Positions 9,947 through 17,572 of a DNA stretch of 64,000 nucleotides are shown one piece after another. Below the pieces are notes generated by a model. It worked only from the letters and a program-made list of their open reading frames with translations, had not been told where the DNA came from and searched no databases. Source of the stretch: Marinilabiliales bacterium. Its GTDB lineage: Bacteria; Bacteroidota; Bacteroidia; Bacteroidales; SZUA-534. Every line of letters begins with the position of its first letter. Positions within the stretch are counted from its first letter, which is position 1. The position numbers were made by a program, and so were the translations under genes. The stretch spans positions 346,032 through 410,031 of the forward strand of contig DOTG01000026.1 of assembly GCA_003512955.1 (NCBI GenBank), written 5' to 3'.

Positions 9947-11546
9947 GAACGCAACAGCCGAGAAATTGAGAGGTGGATTTTACACACCTGAGCCAATCGC
10001 TGCATTCATTCTAAAATGGGGCATTAATGGTAGTTCTGACTATGAAATTTTAGAGCCTAGTTGTGGGGATGGTGTATTCCTTGAACAATTGAAAGAGAAT
10101 AACCATAAATTCAATTCAGTTACAGCAATTGAATTTGATGAAATTGAAGCAGAAAAAGCCGATAAAATCAAACTCAACAACAAAACTGTAATCAACACCG
10201 ACTTTCATTTATATTGTAATGAAACTACTTCAAGATTTGATTTGGTGGTCGGAAATCCGCCTTACATTCGTTACCAATATTTTCAAGAAGAACAGCAAAA
10301 CGAGGCTATCAAAGTTTTCAATCGTGCTAAACTCAAATATTCAAAATTGACCAACGCTTGGGTTTCCTTCGTAGTAGGTTCAAGTTTATTGCTCAAAAAA
10401 AAGGGTAAAATTGGTTTTGTAATTCCTGCCGAATTGTTGCAAGTGTCTTATGCTCAGCAACTCCGTGAGTTTCTGGCGCATTTCTACAATAAAATCAATA
10501 TCATTTCTTTTGAAAAGTTAGTTTTTCCAGATATTCAGCAAGAAGTTGTTTTATTGCTATGCGAGAAAAACGGAAGTGATTCACATTTGATTGAACATCT
10601 TGAATTACGAGATGCTTTAGACCTTGAAAAACTTGATGTGAACATCCTAAAAAGTCCTTCCAAAAAGATAGATTTTAAGTCAAACAAATGGACTTACTAC
10701 TTTTTAGACCAAGAGGAAATAGATTTTCTTGAAAATATTGCCACTAAACGAAAAGTTCCAACAATTGGCAAATATGCCAATGTTGAAGTAGGTATCACAA
10801 CTGGAGCAAATGATTATTTTACCGTTCCTTTGCCTGTTGTAGAAGCTTACGACCTAAATGAATATGCAAAGCCAATGGTTGGCAGAAGCGTTCAGGTAAA
10901 CAGTGTGATTTTTACAGAAAACGATTGGAAATTAAACAGGCAAACCAAAGCTAAAGCCCATTTATTGGTTTTTCCGCCCAAACAAATTCTAAACGGACAC
11001 AAAGGGGCGAACTCGTACATTAAAATGGGCGAATCTCAAGGAATCAATAAAGGTTACAAAACTGGTATTCGTGATGATTGGTTTGTAATACCGTCAATTA
11101 AATTATCTGACGCTTTGTTTATCCGCAGAAACAATCACTACCCTCGATTAATCTTAAACGAAGCAAACGCATATACCACGGACACAATGCATCGTGTGTT
11201 TATGAAAAAAGACACTAATAAAAACGCTTTCATTGCCAGTTTTTATAATTCCTTGTCATTGGCTTTTTCTGAAATTGTCGGTCGTAGTTATGGCGGTGGA
11301 GTTTTAGAATTAATGCCAAGCGAAGCAGGAAAAATATTGCTTCCCTACCAAGTTGAAAATGTCGATTTGCTGGCAACTATTGACCAAATGATGAGAGAGA
11401 AAAAGCAAATTGATGAAATTCTTGAAATTACAAACAAACAAATCCTGAAAGATGGATATGGCTTTACAGATAAAGAAATTAATCTTGCTGATAGCATTTG
11501 GAAAAAGCTTTCGGCGAGGAGGTTAAATAGGAGTAAAAACATATAA
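9933..11546 (+). CDS. Eco57I/TaqI-like adenine-specific DNA methyltransferase
   Basis: This 537-residue protein begins with GGFYTPEPIAAFIL, the usual N-terminal signature of gamma-class N6-adenine methylases. Motif I is EPSCGDG at residues 41-47 and motif IV is NPPY at 108-111. A C-terminal target-recognition region follows, including GRSYGGGVLELMPSE. It overlaps the upstream nuclease-methylase gene by 14 bases and stops three bases before the Argonaute gene. By analogy with Eco57I it should modify the second strand of the same site and protect the host. No nuclease motif is visible in it. Confidence 0.88.
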   Translation: MKLIKNATAEKLRGGFYTPEPIAAFILKWGINGSSDYEILEPSCGDGVFLEQLKENNHKFNSVTAIEFDEIEAEKADKIKLNNKTVINTDFHLYCNETTSRFDLVVGNPPYIRYQYFQEEQQNEAIKVFNRAKLKYSKLTNAWVSFVVGSSLLLKKKGKIGFVIPAELLQVSYAQQLREFLAHFYNKINIISFEKLVFPDIQQEVVLLLCEKNGSDSHLIEHLELRDALDLEKLDVNILKSPSKKIDFKSNKWTYYFLDQEEIDFLENIATKRKVPTIGKYANVEVGITTGANDYFTVPLPVVEAYDLNEYAKPMVGRSVQVNSVIFTENDWKLNRQTKAKAHLLVFPPKQILNGHKGANSYIKMGESQGINKGYKTGIRDDWFVIPSIKLSDALFIRRNNHYPRLILNEANAYTTDTMHRVFMKKDTNKNAFIASFYNSLSLAFSEIVGRSYGGGVLELMPSEAGKILLPYQVENVDLLATIDQMMREKKQIDEILEITNKQILKDGYGFTDKEINLADSIWKKLSARRLNRSKNI

Positions 11547-11549
11547 TAA

Positions 11550-13460
11550 ATGGCAAATATTAGACTAAATATATTACCTCTTTATGAAAGTAATTTTTCA
11601 TTTAAGGTATTCAGAAAAGTAAAGCATGAAGATGATGTTAAAGAAGAGGGGGTACATCAATATCAACTCCCCATTGAAACCAATCTTAAAGAACGAAACT
11701 TATTTTTAGTTTCTTTTGAAAACAAAGAAGGGTTTGAAGAATATTTAGTTTATTCAAATTATGCTATTGGGCTGACTAAAAGATATTTGCTAAAACAACT
11801 TTTAAATACATTGACAAAAAATGGTTGTTCATTTACATTTGAGGTAAAAAAAAGGTTAGCAGAAGAGCAAATTGAATTTGTAGTACACGAATTTCAACAA
11901 GGGAAACAAATAATTTTTTTATCACCTTACTATTTGGAGGAACAAAAGCGATTTGGGTATATTATTGATTTTAAATTCTCAAAAAACAAAGGGTTGCCTT
12001 TTAATAAGGAAGTGCAGATTCTTAGTCTAAGCCTTGATAAACAAGGACGTAGTAATAAAAATTATTATTCTGACAAATACAGTTTGATACAAAACTTTTT
12101 AGATAAAATTTACAAAGAATTTCAAGTAATTCAACAAAGTGATGGCAACCAGTTTCATATAGAAAGAGATTTGATTGAGACACCTGTCTTTCAACTAAAC
12201 AAAAAGGAATATATTTTCAGTAATAAGAGTACAGCAAATTCTCAATTTCAAGGAATCAGGAATTATGGGCCACTTCAAAAAATCGGTAAAGAGGTTCTTT
12301 TTGCTTTTATTTTTGAAGATCGTTTTAAATCTTTTGCAAATGAATTGTATTTAAGCTTAACAGGAAAGTCAAATCCTGGAACTTTCCCTGGATTTGAGCA
12401 GATGTTTGGAGTTCAAATTAGCACCAGTAATGTAAGAAAGGTTAAAATTGAAGGCTTTTCTAATGAAGATATGCTAAGAGTAGTTGATTCTGTAAAAGCA
12501 TTGCAAGAATCTGAACCAAATAAAAAAGTTATAGGTATTTATGTTGAAGATTATGCTATTGATACCGAAGACGAATTGGCTTCAAATCATTATTACTTTT
12601 TAAAATACCACTTCATTAAAAACAATCTTGCTTTACAGGTTGTCAATTACCGCAAATTAGGTGAACGTAACTCATTAAAATGGTCAACATCAAATGTTGC
12701 TTTGGCAATGTTTGCTAAAATGGGAGGTATTCCTTGGGTCGTTAAACCTAGTAATAATAATTGCCTCATTCTTGGGGTTGGTAGTTCCCATAAAAGAGAT
12801 GAGGAAACAGGAATTGTTACAAAATATTTTGCATACACTGTATGTTTAGATTCTAGTGGATTATATAAAACACTTGAAGTTTTGGCTGATGAAACATCTG
12901 AAATAAATTATTTAAAAAATCTAAGAATTAACTTAGTTAATATGCTTACAGACGGAAGATTGGGAAACTATAAAACTTGCGTTCTGCATCTACCATTTAA
13001 AATTAAACAAAAAGAAATTGCAGCTATATCTGAAGCAATTCATCAAATAAGCAATATTGAATTTGTTGCAATTAAAGTAAATCTTGATAATAAATATTTT
13101 GGTTATAGTTTTCATAATACTCTTGTACCTTACGAAAGCAGTTTTGTGAAATTATCACGAAGCGAATATTTAGTTTGGTTTGAAGGATTACTATATGGTA
13201 AAGAGGTTGTTGATAAAAGATTTTCAAATCCTGTACATATTGAATTTTTAAATTTGGGGAATTCAAAGGGATTAGATGAAAGGAATTATTTGCAAGATGT
13301 GTTAAACTTGTCAGGAGCAAACTGGCGAGGATTTAATGCTAAATCAATTCCAATTTCAATATATTATTCTCAAATAATTGCAAAATATACTGAGGCATTT
13401 GAGAAAATAGACGGTTTTAAAGAAAACTCAATTTCAAATGATAAACCTTGGTTCTTATAA
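11550..13460 (+). CDS. PAZ-less prokaryotic Argonaute with inactive PIWI domain
   Basis: The 636-residue protein is recognised by SNVALAMFAKMGGIPWVV, the conserved Argonaute MID-PIWI junction (usual form xxKLGGIPWxL). MID begins near residue 234 (GIRNYGPL) and PIWI near 330. The usual first catalytic stretch GIDVS reads GVGSS, so Asp is replaced by Gly. The later HRDGR-like stretch reads HLPFK. The catalytic tetrad is therefore lost, and I infer guide-directed binding without slicing. The 5'-end pocket looks retained: a Tyr/Lys helix, Gln in ALQVV, and Lys in AKMGG. Residues 1-225 resemble the N-L1-L2/APAZ region, with no room for PAZ. Such inactive Argonautes work by activating an effector, and the next gene encodes one. 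The start is three bases after the methylase stop. Confidence 0.88.
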   Translation: MANIRLNILPLYESNFSFKVFRKVKHEDDVKEEGVHQYQLPIETNLKERNLFLVSFENKEGFEEYLVYSNYAIGLTKRYLLKQLLNTLTKNGCSFTFEVKKRLAEEQIEFVVHEFQQGKQIIFLSPYYLEEQKRFGYIIDFKFSKNKGLPFNKEVQILSLSLDKQGRSNKNYYSDKYSLIQNFLDKIYKEFQVIQQSDGNQFHIERDLIETPVFQLNKKEYIFSNKSTANSQFQGIRNYGPLQKIGKEVLFAFIFEDRFKSFANELYLSLTGKSNPGTFPGFEQMFGVQISTSNVRKVKIEGFSNEDMLRVVDSVKALQESEPNKKVIGIYVEDYAIDTEDELASNHYYFLKYHFIKNNLALQVVNYRKLGERNSLKWSTSNVALAMFAKMGGIPWVVKPSNNNCLILGVGSSHKRDEETGIVTKYFAYTVCLDSSGLYKTLEVLADETSEINYLKNLRINLVNMLTDGRLGNYKTCVLHLPFKIKQKEIAAISEAIHQISNIEFVAIKVNLDNKYFGYSFHNTLVPYESSFVKLSRSEYLVWFEGLLYGKEVVDKRFSNPVHIEFLNLGNSKGLDERNYLQDVLNLSGANWRGFNAKSIPISIYYSQIIAKYTEAFEKIDGFKENSISNDKPWFL

Positions 13461-13471
13461 AAAGTAGTAAA

Positions 13472-14521
13472 ATGGAAATAAAAGGCGAACATTTATTGTT
13501 TTTATTTGGAGCAGGGGCAAGCGTTGATGCAGGTATTCCCATTTCAAATCAAATGGTAAATAAAATAGAAGAATTAATTGGTAAACACGATGAATGGAAA
13601 CCATATAAAGATTTGTATTTCTATTTAAAGAGCAGTATCAATTATTCCGACGGAATTTTGGGAAAGTTTAACGAACTTTTTAATGTTGAAAGGCTTCTTA
13701 TCGTTATTGCGGAAATAGAGAAAAGAGAAAGTAACATTATGTATCCTTTCATTGGTACATGGAATATTCGTTTACTTGATTTAGCTGGTAACAATTTTGA
13801 AAACATAAAGAAATTTCATAAACTTATTAGGAAGCAATTAAATGAATGGGTAGGTCTTAGAAATTATGATGATGCAAATTATTTCCAGTCATTTTCTTCA
13901 CTTTCTACGGATGTTGCAACTCTTATGAAAGTCTTTACACTTAATTATGATATGTGTTTTGAAAATATTGTTGGAAAAGATAAAACAATAGAACTAGGGT
14001 TTACGAAAGAAACAAATGAATGGCATCAATCAAATTTTGAAAATATTGAAGGGAAACATTATAATCTCTATAAACTTCACGGTTCAATTGATTGGTATTT
14101 GGCAGATGATAAACTACGGAAAAGTCAAAAAATAGAATCTGAACCTGAATTGATTTTTGGTATTCAGCATAAAATGACATCTGTTGATCCTTATTTTTAT
14201 TATTCATCTGTTTTAAGGAATTCGTGTTTTAATGAAGCAAAAATTATTGTTGTTATTGGTTATTCATATGCAGATGATTATGTTAATGTAATATTATCTC
14301 AAGCTTTAAATTCTCGTGGTGGGCTAAGGGTAATAAATGTTGCCCCTTTATTTGGCAAAGATGAAACAAAGGAAAAAGATTTTATCATCCAAAGACTTAA
14401 TTTAAAGAGCCAAAATCAACTTATTTATATTGATAAAACAGCAAAAGAATTTATGACAAACGTAATGAATAAAGAGTTTTTTGTAAATAATATTGGAGAA
14501 CCTGAAGGTGTTCCGTTCTAA
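13472..14521 (+). CDS. SIR2-like NADase effector
   Basis: This 349-residue protein starts at the ATG 11 bases after the Argonaute stop. An upstream in-frame ATG at 13448 would overlap that gene and add eight residues. SIR2 motifs appear in order: LFGAGASVDAGIP near residues 11-23 (NAD binding), TLNYD, the KLHGSIDW segment with the presumed catalytic His, and VVIGYSYADDYVN. No zinc-binding Cys clusters are seen, so this is the defence-type SIR2 rather than a deacetylase. SIR2 effectors paired with inactive Argonautes deplete NAD+ when the Argonaute detects invader nucleic acid. Unlike short-Argonaute systems with SIR2-APAZ fusions, no APAZ domain is visible here. It would form a complex with, or be activated by, the preceding protein. 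Confidence 0.85.
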   Translation: MEIKGEHLLFLFGAGASVDAGIPISNQMVNKIEELIGKHDEWKPYKDLYFYLKSSINYSDGILGKFNELFNVERLLIVIAEIEKRESNIMYPFIGTWNIRLLDLAGNNFENIKKFHKLIRKQLNEWVGLRNYDDANYFQSFSSLSTDVATLMKVFTLNYDMCFENIVGKDKTIELGFTKETNEWHQSNFENIEGKHYNLYKLHGSIDWYLADDKLRKSQKIESEPELIFGIQHKMTSVDPYFYYSSVLRNSCFNEAKIIVVIGYSYADDYVNVILSQALNSRGGLRVINVAPLFGKDETKEKDFIIQRLNLKSQNQLIYIDKTAKEFMTNVMNKEFFVNNIGEPEGVPF

Positions 14522-15079
14522 TCACCCCACAGTCGTAAGCACATTTGCAAGCCCGCACGAGCCAACGCTACAACCAAAGCTTTGTCAAAGAGCTTGCAAA
14601 GCCAACCCGATTACCGCCTTTCAGGACGGTTTGGGGTTTGCCCACGCTCAAAAAAACAAAATAAATTGGTGCTCCGTCGCGGTTTTGTTTCTTGCAAAAA
14701 AAGTACCGGCAATGAATCGTGTTAAAAAGGGGTGGGTATTTGATTCATCGCCAACATTGTTTGTGTCCGTGGTGAATGTAAAAATTACCCAATATTAAGC
14801 CAAATGGGCATTTAAAGTCAGGAATTATCTAGCCCGAAAATTCTTTCAACAGCACCCCGGTAACTGTTACCCACAGGAAGATGAATACCCTATATTTTGT
14901 TTCCGAAAAAAGAATAGCTGGTATTCGCTTCCCCTTTTAAATGCCCTGAACTTTTCCAAAATCAGTTTTCCATAATGGTGCTAGATTTCTTGACTTAAAC
15001 AGGTTTGTGCTCTCAGAGGTTTATCTTGACAATATTTTACTTAAATTGCATCATTGTTAAATATTAATCAACCATCTGT
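14522..15079. other. non-coding DNA downstream of the defence island
   Basis: This 558-base gap has no convincing gene. Its first 280 bases contain the inverted repeat TTTGCAAGC (14544-14552) / GCTTGCAAA (14592-14600) and a short hairpin ACCG...CGGT near 14613-14630. Composition becomes noticeably more G+C-rich right after the SIR2 stop. I recall similar palindromic spacer sequence in other Bacteroidota, but cannot name the family. A frame from about 14810 to 14990 reads like degraded coding sequence, but I could not assign it. Confidence 0.4.
14544..14600. repeat. inverted repeat at the right edge of the island
   Basis: Nine-base arms TTTGCAAGC and GCTTGCAAA are separated by 39 bases and begin 23 bases after the last island gene. 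They could be a weak terminator, a recombination scar or part of a mobile repeat. Confidence 0.45.
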
Positions 15080-15646
15080 ATGAAAACGAAAATTGCAAAA
15101 AGTTGTCTGTTCATTTCTTTATTGTTAACAGTAGCGGTTACTGAAGTAAAATCTCAAGATTCAAATCCTTCGGCAATGTACATTGATAAAGTTTCTATCG
15201 GGTTAGGTATCGGAATTGATAATGGGGGTTTTGGTGGGAGTCTTTTATTTTATCCCATTCACCAAGCGGGTGTATTTTTAGGGCTTGGTTATCCAATTGC
15301 AGGTTTTGGATACAATGCAGGGGTTAAGTTCCGTCTCAGCAGTACAACTTCCACACGGCGTTTTATTCCTTATTTAAGTGCCATGTATGGTTATAATGCT
15401 GCTATTGCGGTTTCAGGGGCTTCACAGTATAACAAGTTATTTTATGGGCCAAGTGTTGCGTTTGGTTTTGACTGGAAAAGAGATTATTATACTAAAGGAT
15501 ACTGGTCAGTTGGTTTATTTATTCCTTTCCGAAGTTCCGAAGTTGATGACTATATGGACGATTTAAAAATAAATCACGGTGTTGAATTTAAAAATTCTTT
15601 GCCTCCGGTTGGTTTATCGCTTGCATACCGGTTCATTGTTTCGTAG
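15080..15646 (+). CDS. small outer-membrane beta-barrel-like protein
   Basis: The 188-residue protein has a signal peptide (MKTKIAKSCLFISLLLTVAV, cleavage near EVKSQ). The mature part is glycine- and aromatic-rich with alternating strands (GLGIGIDNGGFGGSLLFYP, GLGYPIAGFGYNAGVKF) and ends in LAYRFIVS, typical of an eight-stranded barrel. No named family was recognised. It stands alone, with a hairpin beyond its stop. Confidence 0.65.
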   Translation: MKTKIAKSCLFISLLLTVAVTEVKSQDSNPSAMYIDKVSIGLGIGIDNGGFGGSLLFYPIHQAGVFLGLGYPIAGFGYNAGVKFRLSSTTSTRRFIPYLSAMYGYNAAIAVSGASQYNKLFYGPSVAFGFDWKRDYYTKGYWSVGLFIPFRSSEVDDYMDDLKINHGVEFKNSLPPVGLSLAYRFIVS

Positions 15647-15711
15647 CTATAAGTTAGTTGCAATAGTTTACTGCCCATTTATGGTTCCCCTTTACATTTC
15701 AGCAAAATAAA

Positions 15712-15739
15712 AAGGCTGCCAAAAGTAAAAGGCAGCCTT
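15712..15739 (-). terminator. intrinsic terminator between convergent genes
   Basis: The stem AAGGCTGCC/GGCAGCCTT has a 10-base loop. On the minus strand it is followed by a T-rich tract, so it best serves the lipoprotein gene ending at 15763. Confidence 0.7.
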
Positions 15740-15762
15740 GATAATAAATAAAATGCTTAATA

Positions 15763-16437
15763 TTACGGATATACTACTTCTGTATAACTATAATTTGAAC
15801 CTTTCGATACGGCTATTTGACCTAAAATATCCGATAAACCGTCGGTAAAAAGAACTATATAAAAATACCTGTCGCTAGGAATGGTAAAAGAAACCTTACC
15901 TGCAGAATCTGTTGTTTCATTGTATTCCGCCAGGTTGGTTATTTCCTCTAAGGTTAAATTGCTTGAATTACCTTTTTCAGTTGGCACAAGAAATACCTTT
16001 TGATCGGGATAAGGAAGGTATTCCCCCGAAAAATCATATTTTTTTAATGTCAGGGTAAAAGTGCCGACAAATTCGGCTACATTTATATATAACTGTTTCT
16101 CGACCCCACTAATCACCTGGAATAACTGATAAGGCATATATTTAATATTTTCTATTTTAGGTGTATCCACAGCAAGATAATAATTACCTTCGTTGAGCTC
16201 ACCAAAATACACGTTCCCGCTTCCATCGGTCTTTTTTTGGTCAAGAGTTGATGTATAATTACCAATAATTGTCATTAACCGCACGTTGGTGTTTGAAAAT
16301 GGGGCCCCATTTCCATCAGCAACATTAACGTTTAATGTTCCGCTGGTTTTCAGGGTAACTGTAATTTCATCGTCTTTTGTACATGAAAAAACAACAAATA
16401 ATAGTACACAAAATGCAACACATAGTTTTAAATTCAT
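15763..16437 (-). CDS. lipoprotein with carboxypeptidase-regulatory-like domain
   Basis: This 224-residue protein starts MNLKLCVAFCVLLFVVFSC; the hydrophobic stretch ends in Cys, a lipobox followed by TKDDE. Residues 30-110 (TLNVNVADGNGAPFSNTNVR) have the pattern of a carboxypeptidase-regulatory or transthyretin-like beta-sandwich, and a second similar unit follows (LPYPDQKVFLVPTEKG). It is probably a surface or periplasmic lipoprotein. The function is unknown. A TATATTTG promoter lies 63 bases upstream. Confidence 0.65.
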   Translation of the reverse strand: MNLKLCVAFCVLLFVVFSCTKDDEITVTLKTSGTLNVNVADGNGAPFSNTNVRLMTIIGNYTSTLDQKKTDGSGNVYFGELNEGNYYLAVDTPKIENIKYMPYQLFQVISGVEKQLYINVAEFVGTFTLTLKKYDFSGEYLPYPDQKVFLVPTEKGNSSNLTLEEITNLAEYNETTDSAGKVSFTIPSDRYFYIVLFTDGLSDILGQIAVSKGSNYSYTEVVYP

Positions 16438-16499
16438 ACGGATTCTAATTAAATGATTAATAATAAAATGTTGAACTGGTTTATTAATTTATAACGTTG

Positions 16500-16507
16500 C
16501 AAATATA
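16500..16507 (-). promoter_or_regulatory. promoter -7 element for lipoprotein gene
   Basis: The minus strand reads TATATTTG, an exact TAnnTTTG match, upstream of the start at 16437. Confidence 0.5.
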
Positions 16508-16545
16508 AAAAAATATTTAAAACTTATAATCTTTAGAAGTTAATA

Positions 16546-16740
16546 CTAGTGTCATGTTAATCTAGCAATGTCGGGAGTTCAGAAATTTTATTTTCCGTTT
16601 GCTTATTACTTGGGGACACCACGCCATGGCGTGAACTTGTCCGCTCAATCGGAGCAAGTTCTCCCTTGGGGGGAGAAACCCGAAGGGAGAGGGGGAAAAT
16701 TCAATATTTACCCGCTAATTTAAATATAACATGACACTAG
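16546..16740. repeat. inverted-repeat-bounded element A
   Basis: Fourteen-base terminal inverted repeats CTAGTGTCATGTTA (16546-16559) and TAACATGACACTAG (16727-16740) bound 195 bases. The interior contains the perfect palindrome CACGCCATGGCGTG and a GAACTTG/CAAGTTC pair. No coding capacity is seen. It resembles a miniature non-autonomous mobile element. Confidence 0.6.
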
Positions 16741-16868
16741 TGTCAAGTCCGGCATGTGTTTGCATCAATTCACCCGGTGACTCCGGGCATGAATTTAAGG
16801 CATAATGCTATAATCGAAAAGTCACCGGGTGAATATTACCCGACTTTTTATATTAGACTTGACACTAG
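16737..16868. repeat. inverted-repeat-bounded element B
   Basis: Thirteen-base ends CTAGTGTCAAGTC (16737-16749) and GACTTGACACTAG (16856-16868) bound 132 bases and share the CTAG at 16737-16740 with element A. Inside is a second 15-base inverted repeat, ATTCACCCGGTGACT (16768-16782) with its complement at 16820-16834, so the whole unit can form a long two-part hairpin. Confidence 0.65.
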
Positions 16869-17035
16869 CATACTGAAAACGAAACTTGACTTTATCACGA
16901 CAAGTCTTATAAAGTCCTCATTTCATGTAATATAATCTTCATTTACGGATTCAAGACAAAAAAAACGGTGATGGAGTTTACAATACGTTATCTTCAAATT
17001 GGGTGTCATTAACAGTTAGGGTCATTTTTTGACCT

Positions 17036-17488
17036 TTACTCCCTATTCTTACTGTCCATCCATATCGTTACCGGGCCATGGTTTACCAACGAAACGTTCA
17101 TCATGGCTCCAAATTCGCCCGTTAACACCGGGCGCGATGATGTATTTCTTAACATCTCCACAAACTGATGATATAACGGAATGGCAACTTCTGGTCGTGC
17201 CGCTTTTATGTACGATGGACGGTTCCCTTTTTTGGTAGAGGCATGCAAAGTAAACTGCGATATTACCAAAAGTTCCCCTCTTACATCAACTACCGACAGG
17301 TTCATAACCCCTTGTCCATCGTCAAAAATCCGTAGCTGCGTAATTTTTTTTGTGAGCCATTCAATATCGTCCCGGGTATCGGAATCTTCAATGCCTAATA
17401 AAATCAGTAAACCGTTTGCAATGGATGAAACTTGTCTGTTTGCAATGGTTACCGAAGCCTCGGCCACACGTTGTATAACTACCCTCAT
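17036..17488 (-). CDS. dtd: D-aminoacyl-tRNA deacylase
   Basis: This is a full-length 150-residue DTD. It hydrolyses D-aminoacyl-tRNAs, and also glycyl-tRNA-Ala, in the cytoplasm to keep D-residues out of translation. Both family motifs are present: SQFTL near residue 77 and the cross-subunit NHGPVT motif near residue 137 (the usual NxGPxT). The N-terminus MRVVIQRVAEASV is typical. It is divergent from the endonuclease gene, with 84 bases between the two ATG codons. Confidence 0.95.
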   Translation of the reverse strand: MRVVIQRVAEASVTIANRQVSSIANGLLILLGIEDSDTRDDIEWLTKKITQLRIFDDGQGVMNLSVVDVRGELLVISQFTLHASTKKGNRPSYIKAARPEVAIPLYHQFVEMLRNTSSRPVLTGEFGAMMNVSLVNHGPVTIWMDSKNRE

Positions 17489-17531
17489 GGTTTAATTTAT
17501 TTTGAAAGAGCTTAAAAGTAGCAATTTCTAT

Positions 17532-17539
17532 TAACTTTG
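17532..17539 (+). promoter_or_regulatory. promoter -7 element for endonuclease gene
   Basis: TAACTTTG matches TAnnTTTG. It overlaps a possible TTG start at 17537, so the true start of the endonuclease gene must be the ATG at 17573. Confidence 0.6.
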
Positions 17540-17572
17540 TTGTCAATTAGAAAATACTATAAAAAATTCAAT

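Noticed and set aside
11550..13460. Catalytically active long Argonaute
   Set aside because: The first Asp and the later HRDGR-type Asp of the PIWI domain are both replaced, so slicing is not expected.
14493..14798. A 101-residue ORF downstream of the SIR2 gene
   Set aside because: Its composition is unlike protein, it lies in palindromic DNA and it overlaps the end of the SIR2 gene. It has no signal or domain.
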